Assembly: GCF_001704415.2 (NCBI RefSeq)
Contig: NC_030821.1
Coordinates: 35,199,210-35,263,209, forward strand
Direction of reading: 5' to 3'
DNA from: Capra hircus
Lineage: Eukaryota > Chordata > Mammalia > Artiodactyla > Bovidae
Length of the DNA stretch: 64,000 nt
The position numbers and the translations under genes are program-made. The notes under the pieces are model-generated. The model was not told the DNA's origin and searched no databases. It saw nothing but the letters and a program-made list of their open reading frames with translations. Below are positions 46,264 to 57,872 of the stretch, piece by piece; positions within the stretch are counted from its first letter, which is position 1, and each line of letters opens with the position of its first letter.

Positions 46264-46278
46264 CTGAACATTTGTAGA

Positions 46279-46490
46279 GCGGGCACATGCTCAGTCGCTT
46301 CCGTTGTGTACGACTCTTTGTGACGCTATAGGCTGTAGCCCACCAGGCTCCTCTCGCTATAGGATTTTCCAGGCAATGATATTGGAGTGGGTTGCCATTT
46401 CTTTCTCCAGGGCATCTTCCTGACCCAGGAATCAAACCCACATTGCCTGCGTTGCAGGCAGATTCTTTACCACTGAGCCACTGGGGAAGC
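46279..46490 (-). mobile_element. Bov-tA SINE with 15-bp TSD
   Basis: Antisense, 'gcacatgctcagtcgcttcc' at the 3' end, 'gccactggggaagc' at the head. Perfect TSD ctgaacatttgtaga at 46264-46278 and 46491-46505. Confidence 0.96.
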
Positions 46491-46505
46491 CTGAACATTT
46501 GTAGA

Positions 46506-48426
46506 AACCAGCAACTAAAAAAACTAAAATTTTTAATGACTTGGGAATTATTGAACCAAAGAACATTGTTCCTTTTAAACTTTACTAAGGCTTAGTTCGA
46601 GACACAAACTACTAACTCAACTACTGGGAAGACAGGAAATATAAATGGTTAAGGATAAAATGGAGAGTTCTCTAGTGAAAGGAACCAAAATACACTCAGG
46701 AGAACGATCTCAGAATAAAATTAAAGTCTAAACTTGGAAAAATAAATTTGGAAGGATGCCATGGCTGATTTAGAGGCAAGCAAATTAAACCTAGTGAATT
46801 TCAAATTAATTTCACAGATGGTATCCAATTCTGATGTGGCTGGCAGGGTTCCAGGTTATATTGGAACATAAAGAAAAAGCAAAAACTCACTTCAATTTTC
46901 TTTGGCGATGTGAGATGCCTGATCATTATAATTGTGTGTTTATATGTATGTTTGTGTGTATTTGTGCATAAGAACATGTTTTTGTATGTATCTAATAAAT
47001 ATGATGCAAAAATTAACAAAGGGAAAAAGTAGCCCAGTCTGCTAGCCAGCTAGAAAATAAATTCTCAGATACTGGTCAAGGAAAATATCAAGTAAATATT
47101 TATTGGTCTAGTTTTAAGAACTGCCAGATATATCTTGTTATGACATTGAAAATAAACTCGATCCTTACTCAATGGGCAGGATTATATATTAGCGATGTAT
47201 ATATTGTAGCTGAAGTCTTGATTCCATGCATCTTACATACAAATAAAAAAATGACAGCTGCCTGAAATATATATTTAATATCTGATATTTAATATCCAAT
47301 ATTATGTATATGCATACATTGTTACTATCTCAGAGAACTATAGGATATTATTCACAGAATCTTATATACAGATATATTATTCACTTTTGGATTCATTTTT
47401 GTCCCCTGAGATACTTTGCTCTTTTTAGGTATTTGAAAGCTGATCCACAGCTATTAAGAGACCTCCTTAGTTTCTAAAGTTTAGAGGCTCCCACCCAATA
47501 TCATTTCAAACATATAAAATCACACCCATGTCACTTGTTAAATACAGCTCCTCTAAAATTTTTTTGAGAGGTTTCTGAAATATTTAGAAACCTTCTGAAT
47601 TTTTTTCCAGATCTTAAAAAGCTATTGACAAGCTTATATACTAGTCTAGCCACTAAGGTTATAATGCCTAATAGATAAAACTGCCATTTGGTTACCACTA
47701 ATGATGCTATCTTCTCACAGTATTAGTGTAAAACCAAGTTTTGCATCATGACCTATATTGCTCTATGTGAGTCTTAATAACCTTCTCCTCTGGCCCCACC
47801 TCATATATTATTCCCTTTATTACTGTGTCCACATCACACTGGCAGTCTTTTTGTTCTAAGGACTCATCATGCAGTTGATAAGTAGATGAAGAGAGATGAG
47901 CGTTGAGGCAAGAGTTTTCAGGGTTTTCATTTTCACTTGTATAGGACAGGGAAGACCTGAGCTTGCCTGCAGGCAGACAGGAAGCAGCTTTGGAGAGAAG
48001 AGGAAGAAGAGACCTGTCCTTGATTTTTGAATTACTGCCTCATGTAGTGCCTGCGTAGCCCATGGAAGGAGACCTCAAATAAATCTTTCTCAAAGGACAA
48101 TGTGATATAGTGATACCATGATATCAAAGAGAATATATTGTTTTTCTACTGCTGGGAAAATATCTTCTTCCAAGCTCCCTCACATACTTGTTGATAGGAT
48201 TTGGCTCCTCACAGGCTCTTGGACCCAAGGCCTCACTTCCTTCCAGACAGAAGCCATGCTCAATTCCGAGTTACATGGGCAACTCACAACCTGACAGCTG
48301 GCTTCCCTCAAAGAAAGCAAGCGAGAGAGCAAGAGAGGCTGAGCACCAAGACAACAGCCAAAGTTTTGTATCACCAAGTCTTGGAAGGTAATCCATTACT
48401 TGTGCCACACTTTATTCATTAGAAGT
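46506..48426. other. Unassigned sequence
   Basis: 1.9 kb, AT-rich, no recognised repeat or gene. Overlapping small frames on both strands near 48180-48420 lack motifs. Confidence 0.5.
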
Positions 48427-48436
48427 AAATAATGTT

Positions 48437-49026
48437 GACTTTATATCCTTGGGCTCCAAAATCACTGCAGACAGTGACTGCAGCCATGAAATTAAAAGAG
48501 GCTTGTTCCTTGGAAGGAGAGCTATAACAAACCTAGACAGCATATTAAAAAGCAGAGACATTACTTTGCCAGCAAAGGTCAGTATGGTCAAAGCTTTGGT
48601 TTTTCCAGTAGTTGTGTATGTATGTGAGAGTTGGACCGTGAAGAAGAGTGAGCACCGAAAAACTGATGCTTTTAAACTGCAGTATTGGAAAAGACTCTTG
48701 AGAGACCCTTGGACTGCAAGGAGATCAAACCAGCCGATCCTAAAGGAAATCAGTCCTGAATATTCATTGGAAGGACTGATGCTGAGACTCCAATAATTTA
48801 GCCACCTGATGGGAAGAGCTGACTAATTGGAAAAGACCCTGATATTGGGAAAGACTGAGGGCAGGAGGAAAAGGGAACCACAGAAGATGAGATGGTTGGA
48901 TGGCATCACTGATTCAATGGACATGAGTTTGTGCAAACTCTGGGAAATGGTGAAGGACAGAGAAAACCAGTGTGCTACAGTCCATGGGGTCACAGAGAGC
49001 TGGACATGACTGAGTGAGTGAACAAC
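48437..49026 (+). mobile_element. BovB 3' region with TSD
   Basis: 590 bp covering the RT C-terminal region (GSKITAD..., ESWTVKK..., WKRLLRDPWTARRSNQP) to an (aac) tail. TSD aaataatgtt at 48427-48436 and 49027-49036. An open frame of 115 codons (48449-48796) survives but lacks the catalytic RT part. Confidence 0.94.
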
Positions 49027-49269
49027 AAATAATGTTTAAACCAAGACTGGAAAAAAGAAATTTACCAGCCAGAGAAAACAGTATGAGTAAAAGAATAGAT
49101 GCAGAGATGTTTATAGCATGTTTCTGGAACTTAAGAATTTCAGTGAGCTTGAAGGAAGTGCTGGAGAAAGAGGCCATAGATGGGACTGAAAGAGACAGAC
49201 TTCTGAACTGTTGTGCTGAAGAATTTAGACTCCATCTTATACTCGAGAGAGTGATTAACACTTTCTTTT

Positions 49270-49463
49270 GGGCTTTCCTGGCTGCTCAGACAGTAAAGAA
49301 TTTGTCTGCAATGCAGGAGATGCAAATTCAATCCCTGCATCAGGAAGATCCCCTGGAGAAGGGAATGGCTACCCACTCACGTATTCTTGCCTGGAGAATT
49401 CCATGGACAGAGGAGCCTGGCAGGCTACAGTCCATGGGGTTGCAAAGAGTCCGACATGACTAC
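49270..49463 (+). mobile_element. Bov-tA SINE
   Basis: Sense, 'gggctttcctggctgctcag' to 'agtccgacatgactac'. Confidence 0.93.
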
Positions 49464-49992
49464 ATTTTACTCGACAAAATTTCCAAAAGGGAAAGGATGA
49501 AAAGTGTATCTTAGAAAAAAATAACTCTACTAACAGGGTGTAGAATGATAGGGGAAAAAAGAAATCATGGAGGCTATTTAGGAGCATGCTGTGGAAGCCT
49601 GGATAAACATATGGTGCCCTAAAATAAGGCAGAGGTCATGCGTATGGGGTAGTGACAAAGCAGACAGAAATGGATGGACAGGGATTATTGACAGAGAGCA
49701 AAGGAAAGATGACTTTACAATTCCTGGCTTGCATGGTTAGGCAGATGTTGATGACATGAACCATCTATGGTTCGAAAAGGATGGATTTCTCTTGGATATG
49801 TTGAGTTTTCAGTAGCCTATAAGACTCGGTAGATACAGTATGGACAGGCTTTGCTTCATAGACAATGAAAGGGGTAGGAAACGTAGCACAATTATCATTT
49901 GGATGGAGACATGCAAGATCAAGTTCAGTTTCACAATATTTATTGAATATTAATAAATCTGGTTATCACAATGAGTTACACTAAAGTATTTA
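49464..49992. other. Unassigned sequence
   Basis: About 530 bp, nothing recognised. Confidence 0.5.
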
Positions 49993-50179
49993 TATAGTGG
50001 AGCAGTGGTAAAGAATCCGCCTGCCAAAGTAGGAGACACAGGTTTGATCCTTGGGTTTGGAGATCCCCTGAAGAAAGAAAGGGCAACCCACTCTAGTATT
50101 CTTGCCTGGGAAATTCCATGGTCAGAGGAGCTTGATGAGCTGCAATCCATGGGGTCACAAAGAATTGGGCATAACTGAG
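49993..50179 (+). mobile_element. Bov-tA SINE, 5'-truncated
   Basis: Starts within the head ('ggagcagtggtaaagaatcc') and ends 'gggcataactgagca', where a BovB begins. The BovB apparently inserted in the SINE tail. Confidence 0.88.
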
Positions 50180-50372
50180 CATGATGCTAAAGCTGAAACT
50201 CCAGTACTTTGGCCACCTCATGCGAAGAGTTGACTCATTGGAGAAGACTCGATGGACATGAGTCTGAGTGAACTCTGGGAGTTGGTGATGGACAGGGAGG
50301 CCTGGCGTGCTGTGATTCATGGGGTCACAAAGAGTCGGACACGACTGAACAACTGAACTGAACTGAGCTGAG
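50180..50372 (+). mobile_element. BovB 3' end with internal deletion
   Basis: 'atgatgctaaagctgaaact' to the (tgaac) tail. Compared with the copies at 20.1 and 52.8 kb about 76 bp are missing between 'gagaagact' and 'cgatggac'; GACT occurs at both borders of the missing piece, suggesting a microhomology deletion. Confidence 0.92.
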
Positions 50373-51547
50373 CTGCACACATAGCACATACATGGGTATG
50401 TGTGTGTATGTAGGTGCGTATGACATTCTAAAAGAAAAAAAGATTTTCTGATGTAGTAAGTCATTAAATTCAGCTTCTCCACTGTTCATATATTATCCCC
50501 AAGATATAAATTCTGGACTTCCAAGAAAAATGCAGATATCAGTGAACATGGAAAAGAAAGTGCAGGACCAAAACACATAGCAAGCAACCATATCTGAATA
50601 CTGGATATTGCTTCCACAAGTAGCCTTTTGTTGATATTTATTTTCTCTTGGTTCAATTAGATATGTAGCCTGCAATTTTGAGGCAATTTTGCATTTTATG
50701 TGGCTGAGTTTTACACAAACCATTAATAGAATGTAGGAAAAGGCAATACTCAATGAATCTCTTATGTATTAACTTGATTACTAGAATTAAATTAGCTTGT
50801 TTCATTCTGAAGTCATGTTTAACACACAATGCCTATGTAGCTTGGACAGTTTGCATTTCACAGCTAGTTAATTAAAGTTGGTAGTTACTTATTAAAAGTG
50901 TAATGGCACAATGCCATGACTGGGGATCTTTTAAAAATCAAATTATTATTTACCAAAGTAGCTCTGGGATTTTGGGGGGGGGGGTGGTGTGTGCGCGCGT
51001 GCTTGGGCGTATGCACTTATTTTTACAATACAGTATTTAAGACTTTTTTCCTCATCAATCTGTTCTTGAAAAAATATGTGCTACAGCTGTTTACTTTTGG
51101 TGGCAAGTTTGTGTATTCCGTCCCAAAATACTAGCTACCTTAAAAATGGTAGTGTATATATGTCAACGGTACTCTCTCAGTTGACTTCTAACCTCTTTTG
51201 TCTAGTCTTCATTTCCATTAAAGCACTGACTATAATACCAACTTGAGTTTGAAGTCCGCACTTAATTAGAACAGGGATTCTCACCTTGCAGATTGGGGTA
51301 TACAAGGGAAAGTTGAACCTTTCTTGGTGCCTCTCCCAGCTGATGGTCCCATCATAACTGCCTTTCTGAGGACTACAGAGATTTCCAGCAAGAAGGAGAC
51401 CATAAACTACTAGAAAGACTGTATTGTCAGCTTGTTATGTCTTTCCACCTTTCTCCCCAGGCCTCTCTCAGAAAAGCAAAGCAGTTTGAAGCCTCTCCCC
51501 AAAGTCCTCCCTTCATGAAAGAATACCCAGAGTTAAATAAGCAATGT
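50373..51547. other. Unassigned sequence
   Basis: 1.2 kb without a recognised repeat, apart from the G-run described separately. Confidence 0.5.
50974..51002. repeat. G11 run with alternating purine-pyrimidine tract
   Basis: Eleven G residues (50974-50984) followed by GTGTGTGCGCGCGTGC (50987-51002), a sequence type prone to Z-DNA. Confidence 0.9.
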
Positions 51548-51670
51548 TTACTAGCCGTAGGACCCTGGACAAGTCATGTAACTTCTCTAAACTTCACATT
51601 ACTCATGTGTAGAATAAGAAGGATAAAAATAGTACTTACATAAGATCACTGGTAGAATAAAATGAACCAT
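51548..51670 (+). mobile_element. MIR SINE relic
   Basis: 'tttactagccgtaggacc', 'ggacaagtcatgtaacttctc', 'ttactcatgtgtagaataag', 'atagtacttacataag' match MIR in order. Confidence 0.85.
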
Positions 51671-52589
51671 TTTTACACTTCAACACATTTTTTAAAGTGT
51701 TCTGTAAAATGACTACCATCTGGTAAATACCCCATAAATTGTCATTATTGTTATTACTTCTTGACAAAAACATTTCACCACAGTAAAGAGCTACCAAAAC
51801 TTTAAGATGAAAAAGTTGATAGGAGATACATTCCTACCAATAAGATGGCAAAACCTCAGTTTCAATCACAGAGATAACTGACTGGCCCAAAAGACCACAA
51901 AAATTCTACAAAAGATCCAGAGGAACAGTCTAGCATCCAGACTGAGATAAACTGACCCAGGGATGGATAGCATGTGTCTCAAGGTTAAATGAGAGGAAGT
52001 AGGGCAATGTTATCCGATCAACTTTCTACTTCAGCAGTCCTGAGAAAACTAGCTTCTGCTCACATTAGTTGGATTGTGGGTATCAGGAACAAAACTAATG
52101 CAAAAACTTTGATTCTGAAATATTTGGATTTTTCAGCTTCTTGGGTTGCAAGCTACGTACACTGGAATCATCTCTTATATCATGTCTCTCAAATATCAGA
52201 TTTTCTTTCCACCAGTGACTTCAAGGTCTAAGAAATATTAAGAATGTTTCCATACCACAGAGCATCAGTAACTTTTAAGTGTGTTTGTTTCAGTTTTAAG
52301 TTAAATCCATCCCCCAAAAGTTTTATTTTCATTCGTTGCCTTCTAGACATCAATTCTCTTTCGTGTTTCCACATCTCATTGATCATGGAGAAAAGGGGAA
52401 TTCTGGACAAGCTGTATCTTCAGACAACTGAAACAACTCCCTCAAGTGTTAGCACATTTATTTTAACTCCATTTGACTTATTTATTTTCCTATCTTAATA
52501 GAAGACTTAAAGATAATAGAAACTTTTGGATAACTCAAGAATATGACTTGAGATCTCATTACTAGAAATAACAAAATAAATTAGAGAAT
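51671..52589. other. Unassigned sequence
   Basis: About 0.9 kb, nothing recognised. Confidence 0.5.
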
Positions 52590-52770
52590 ATATAGGCTTT
52601 GAGTCAGAAAACCTGGATTTCAGATCTGATTCTGCTACCTGTGGCTGTGGATTCTTAGCCAAGTTAGCTAACTGCTTTGAGATGCTAATTTTATCTGAAA
52701 AATTGGTAACAATAATGCATAACTCATGGTGGTTTTGATGGCTAGGTGAAAGAATATAAAAGACTGTAAT
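52590..52770 (+). mobile_element. MIR SINE relic
   Basis: 'gagtcagaaaacctggattt', 'gattctgctacctgtgg', 'gccaagttagctaactgc', 'tggtaacaataatgc' follow the MIR consensus over most of its length. Confidence 0.85.
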
Positions 52771-52776
52771 TTAGGA

Positions 52777-53323
52777 ATTGAAAGATGCTTACTCCTTGGA
52801 AGAAAAGTTATGACCAACCTAGATGGCATATGGAAAAGCAGAGACATTACTTTGCCAACAAAGGTCCATCTAGTCAAGGCTATGGTTTTCCAGTGGTCAT
52901 GTATGGATGTGGGAGTTGGACTGTGAAGAAGGCTGAGTGCCGAAGAATTGATGCTTTTGAACTGTGGTGTTGGAGAAGACTCTTGAGAGTCCCTTGGACT
53001 GCAAGGAGATCCAACCAGTCCATTCTAAAGGAGATCAGCCCTGGGATTTCTTTGGAAGGAATGATGCTGAAGCTGAAACTCCAGTACTTTGGCCACCTCA
53101 TGGGAAGAGTTGACTCATTGGAAAAGACTCTGATGCTGGGACGGATTGGGGGCAGGAGGAGAAGGGGATGACAGAGGATGAGATGGCTGGATGGCATCAC
53201 TGACTCGATGGACGTGAGTCTGAGTGAACTCCGGGAGTTGGTGATGGACAGGGAGGCCTGGCGTGCTGCGATTCATGGGGTCGCAAGGAGTCAGACACGA
53301 CTGAGCGACTGAACTGAACTGAA
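52777..53323 (+). mobile_element. BovB 3' region, comparatively young
   Basis: Covers the RT C-terminus to the (tgaac) tail. A 128-codon frame (52785-53171) is open, containing WTARRSNQSILKEISPG. High similarity to the 20.1, 57.4 and 61.3 kb copies suggests a related source subfamily. Confidence 0.94.
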
Positions 53324-53675
53324 TACTATACACTTACTTGGTGTATGTATTGTTTATTGATATAAATTTTTTTTCACAAACAGATGGTAGGTACATTTTT
53401 AGGTAGCAAAGTAACACATCATCATGAGCTAAGCACTGGATTATGAGATGAAATCAATCCAAGTAACAACTAGCTTGTTAATGTCTTGGTCTTGGTTTAT
53501 CATCTTGAAAAATGAAAGAGCTGAGAAGCTGACCTCTTCCAACTTTGATTTTTCCCAATTAAAAATTATTAATATTTACTATGCCTTTATGTTACATGCC
53601 AACACAATTTTAAATTTTTTAATCTTCCTCTTATCAACTAAAAGTTTTGGTAATTAGAATGAAAATTCCACGTGC
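53324..53675. other. Unassigned sequence
   Basis: About 350 bp, nothing recognised. Confidence 0.5.
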
Positions 53676-54774
53676 ACCTGTATCTCTGCCAAGAGGCTCA
53701 GTCTTCCCTCCTCTCTCCTCCTACTCTTGGATGAACTCTCATCCAAGGCCAACTCTTTTACTTGTGCACTAGACTCCATCCCCTTTCTTTCCCCACTTGC
53801 TGCTGCACCATCATTTCTTTCTCTTTATTCTGTCACTTCTATAAGCATAAACTCCTAGAATTTGTCAGCAATTTCTCCCACTTTCTGCTGCACTATCATT
53901 TCTTTCTCTTTGTTTGATCATTTCTAGGGGCAAATAACCATATTATAATTTCTCCCATCTTATTAAATTTAAAAAAACCTCTTGACCCTCCAGCTTCCTC
54001 CAGGTACCCTCTATTTCTCTGCCTTTCTTTTAGAGGAAAATTCCTGGAAAACATTCTCTATATTCACCAGCAACAGTTTCTCTCTTTCAATTATCTCTAT
54101 AATATTTTGCAACCAGTCTTCACTCTAATTAAACTGTTTTAATGTGATCATGATCTCTGATGACCTCGGTGATGTTGTTCCTCACCTTATTTGACCCGTG
54201 AGGAGCATCTGACTTGTGGATTGCTCACTTGCTTGAAATACTCTCTCAATTTGGGTTTCAGGACACTCTCCTTGTTTGCCACCTGTATCACTGTCCTTGC
54301 CTTCTCAGCCTATTGTCCTTATCATTCCTCATCTCCTGGATCTCTTAATTTTACAGCACTCCAGAAATCAGCAGCAATCTTAATCATCCTTATGGTATTA
54401 AACATCACCTATATTCTGAAAACCCTCACCACCATAACTTTAGGCCAACCTCTCTCCTAACCTCTGCATCCTTGTGTCTAACTATTTGGATGTCTGATGG
54501 ACATTTCACACATTACAGGTTAAAACTATCCTCTTATGTTTCCATAATGTACTCTTCTCAAGGCCTTCTCTCTCTGAGTTACTGATGACTACATCAGTCC
54601 TGGTGCTCTAGCCACAGTTCTGGATGCATTCCTGACCTCTCTTTTGCTCTCCTTGCACTCAGCAGTTTGTTCTGGCTCTCCTTTCAAAACAAATCCAGAG
54701 TGTGACCACTCCTCTCCTCTGCCCCTATCACTACCCTGGTCCAGCCTTTCAGGATCCTGCCTCTGAACTATTTT

Positions 54775-55134
54775 TTAAAAATTTTTATTGGAGTAAGTTG
54801 ATTTACAATGTTATATTTCTGCTGCACAGCAAAGATAATTTTATATATATATATATATATCTCCACTCTTTAATTCTTTTCTCATATAGGTCATTACAGA
54901 GTATTGAGAAGAGTTCCCTATGCTATACAGTAGGTTCTTATTAGTCATCTATTTTATATACAGTAGTGTATAGATGTCAATCTCAATCTGATTCACTTTG
55001 CTGCACAGTAGAAACTAACTCAACATTTTAAAGCAACTATAGTCCAACAAAAATTAATTAAAAAAAAACTGTCAATGAGAGTGGAATGCACCTTCATCCC
55101 AATGTGCACTGTGTGAAATATTTTTCAAGATGGG
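54775..55134. mobile_element. Composite L1 insertion: two 3' ends head to head
   Basis: 54775-54986 is an antisense L1 3' end (T-rich start, 'ttattggagtaagttgattt', 'gttccctatgctatacagtagg'). 54987-55070 is a sense L1 3' end ('gattcactttgctgcacagtag' to A9). A further 64 bp (55071-55134) are unassigned. The whole lies between an 18-bp TSD: ctgcctctgaactatttt (54757-54774) and ctgcctctgaattatttt (55135-55152). An (AT)n microsatellite occurs at 54842-54860. Confidence 0.85.
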
Positions 55135-55328
55135 CTGCCTCTGAATTATTTTAGCTGTCTCCACTGTTGTTTGTTTGTTATGCCCTACCCTCCCCAATCT
55201 GGGTCTCCTATAGTCTATTCTATTCAGAGAAATCCTGCTCAAATAAAAGTCAGACCATCTCTCTTCTGTTCAAACCAGCTCTGCACCCCATGTCTTTCTA
55301 GAATAAGTGCCTTATATGATATGCCAAC

Positions 55329-55983
55329 TGGAATTCCATCACCTCCACTAGGTTTGTTCATAGTGATGCTTCCCAAGGCACACTTGACTTCTCATTCCAG
55401 GATGTCTGGCTCTAGGTGAGAGATCACACCATCGTCATTATCTAGGTCATGAAGATCTTTTTTGTATCATTCTTCTGTGTATTCTTGCCACCTCTTCTTA
55501 ATATCTTCTGCTTCTGTTAGGTCCATGCCATTTCTGTCCTTTATTGTGCCCATCTTTGCATGAAATGTTCCCTTGGTATCTCTAATTTTCTTGAAGAGAT
55601 CTCTAGTCTTTCCCATTCTACTGTCTTCCTCTATTTCTTTGCACTGATCTCTGAGGAAGGTTTTATCTCTCCTTGCTATTCTTTGGAACTCTGCATTCAA
55701 ATGGGTATATCTTTCCTTTTCTCCTTTGCCTTTAGCTACTCTTCTTTTCTGAGCTATTTGTAAGGCCTCCTTAGGCAACCATCCTGCCTTTTTGCCTTTC
55801 TTTTTCTTGGGGATGGTCTTGATCTCTGCCTCCTGTACAATGTCATGAACCTCTGTCCATAGTTCTTCAGGCACTCTATCAGATCGAATCCCTGGAATCT
55901 ATTTGTCACTTCCACTGTACAATTGTAAGGGATTTCATTTAGGTCATACCTGAATGGTCTAGTGGTTTCCCCTACTTTCTTTA
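55329..55983 (-). mobile_element. BovB middle region, inverted 5' part of a twin-primed copy
   Basis: Antisense to its own 3' part. Encodes on the minus strand the linker and start of RT (EVHDIVQEAEIKTIPKK, MGKTRDLFKKIRDTKG, DLTEAEDIKKRWQEY), a 135-codon open frame at 55467-55874. Its upstream end lies at the junction (55983) and its downstream end next to the left TSD. Confidence 0.93.
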
Positions 55984-56375
55984 AGAGAGTTGGACTACAA
56001 AGAAAGCCGAGCACCAAAGAATTGATGCTTTTGAACTGTGGTGTTCTTGGACTGCAAGGAGATCAAATCAGTCAATCCTAAAGGAAATCATCCCTGAGTA
56101 TTCACTGGAAGGACTGATGCTGAAGCTGAAGCTCCAATACTTTGGCCACCTAATGTGAAGAACTGACTAATTGGAAAAGACCCTGATGCTGGGAAAGATT
56201 GAAGGCAGGAGGAGAAGGGGACGACAGAGGATGAGATGGTTGGATAGTATCACTGACTCAATGGACAAGAGTTTGCACAAGCTTCAGAAGTTGGTAATGG
56301 ACAGGGTATCCTGGCATGCTACAGTCCATCGTGTCTCAATGAGTTGGACATGGCTTAGCGACTGAACTGAACTGA
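55984..56375 (+). mobile_element. BovB 3' part of the same twin-primed copy
   Basis: Sense, from 'gagagttggactacaaagaaagc' to the (tgaac) tail. Joined head to head with the inverted part; the RT core between them is missing. The pair is bounded by the 13-bp TSD atgatatgccaac at 55316-55328 and 56376-56388. Confidence 0.94.
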
Positions 56376-56764
56376 ATGATATGCCAACCTCTTTCCACCT
56401 GCCAATGCTTGCAATGTGCTGGCCCCACAGACCTACTTGCTGGGTCTTGAACATGCCAGGCAGCTCCCTTCTCAGTACCTCCCTGCTCAAGGCCCTCAAA
56501 CCTTTGGTCAAGTAAGAGAGATGACAAGCTGTCACTCTCAAACAGAAAAGTTACTATTCAATACATCAGAGCCTAACTCCTTATCTCCTTCAGATCACCA
56601 TTCAAAGAATATCTACTATATGATATCTTCTCTGATTAGTTTAATTAAACAACATTGTCTATCTCCTTTCTCTGATTTGGTTTTCTTCATAGCCCTTACC
56701 ACCATTGACATAGTATATATTTCACTTTTTTTGTCTGTCATTTTATTAACGTCTTAGTGTATTC

Positions 56765-57057
56765 AGGAAGTCAACCATGAATATTCATTGGAAGGACTGA
56801 TGCTGAAGCTGAAGCTCCTATACCTTGGCCACCTGATGCAAAGAGCTGACTCATTGGAAAAGACCCTGATGTTGGGAAAGACTGAAGGCCAAAGGAGAAG
56901 GGGGCAGCAGAGGATGAGATGGTTGGATAGCTCCATTTACAATGGACATGAATCTGAGCAAACTCCAGGAGATAGTCGAGGACAGAGGAGCCTGATGTGT
57001 TGCAGTCCATGGGGTCACAAAGAGTTGGACACGACTTAGCAGCTGAACAACAACAAC
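56765..57057 (+). mobile_element. BovB 3' end in L2-like relic
   Basis: 'aggaagtcaaccatgaatattc' to '(aac)n' at 57057. The L2-like sequence continues to its polyadenylation-like end at 57215. Confidence 0.92.
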
Positions 57058-57379
57058 AGTTTATTGGCTCTTCCCGCAACTAGAAAGTAAGTTCAGGTGA
57101 GCCAGGATTTTTCTTTATTTCCTTCATTGCATTAGCTCCAGGGCTTAGAACAGTGTCAGGCACAAGTCAGATGCTCAATAAAAGTTTGTTAAATAAACAC
57201 TGAATGAGTCATAGAGAAAAATCTGTAGCTTTTTCAGAAATAACCAGAATGATAATATTATGTAAAGAAAAGAACTCATGGACTTAAGCCCCTATGTTTT
57301 TAACTCTGAAAGTTGTTAAAAAACGTCAAGAAGCTTCTTAAGAATGCATAAAACTTCCCTGATTTGGGTATGTTTATAT

Positions 57380-57870
57380 TCAAAAGCAGAGACATTACTT
57401 TGCCAAAAAAGGTCCATCCAGTCAAGGCTATGGTTTTTCCTGTGGTCATGTATGGATGTGAGAGTTGGACTGTGAAGAAAGCTGAGTGCCGAAGAATTGA
57501 TGCTTTTGAAGTGTGGTGTTGGAGAAGACTCTAGAGAGTCCCTTGGACTGCAAGGAGATCCAACCAGTCATTCTAAAGGAGATCAGTCCTGGGTGTTCTT
57601 TGGAAGGACTGATGATAAAGCTGAAACTCCAATACTTCTGCCACCTCATGCAAAGAATTGACTCATTGGAAAAGACTGATGCTGGGAGGGATTTGGGGGC
57701 AGGAGGAGAAGGGGACGACAGAGGATGAGATGGCTGGATGGCATCACTGACTCAATGGATGTGAATTTGAGTGAACTCCGGGAGTTGGTGATGGACAGGG
57801 AGGCCTGGCATGCTGCAATTCATGGGGTTGCAAAGAGTCGGACACGACTGACCGACTGAACTGAACTGAA
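57380..57870 (+). mobile_element. BovB 3' region
   Basis: About 490 bp from 'aaaagcagagacattac' to the (tgaac) tail. The ORF is interrupted by TAG in 'agactctagagag'. Confidence 0.93.
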
Positions 57871-57872
57871 CT

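Larger units (their letters stand above)
53676..57215 (+). mobile_element. Long L2/CR1-like LINE relic, split by three insertions
   Basis: After removal of later insertions about 1.85 kb of one ancient LINE remain. Visible landmarks: 'ttggatgaactctcatcc', the RT region around 54190 ('cttatttgacccgtgagg', corresponding to the motif around LDLS-AFD), 'gggtttcaggacactctcc', 'aaatccagagtgtgaccactcc', 'catagcccttaccacc', 'agcgc'-like 'agcttagaacagtg' and the terminal 'gctcaataaaagtttgtt'. All frames are broken. The family name is from memory; the continuity across the insertions is seen directly. Confidence 0.65.
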
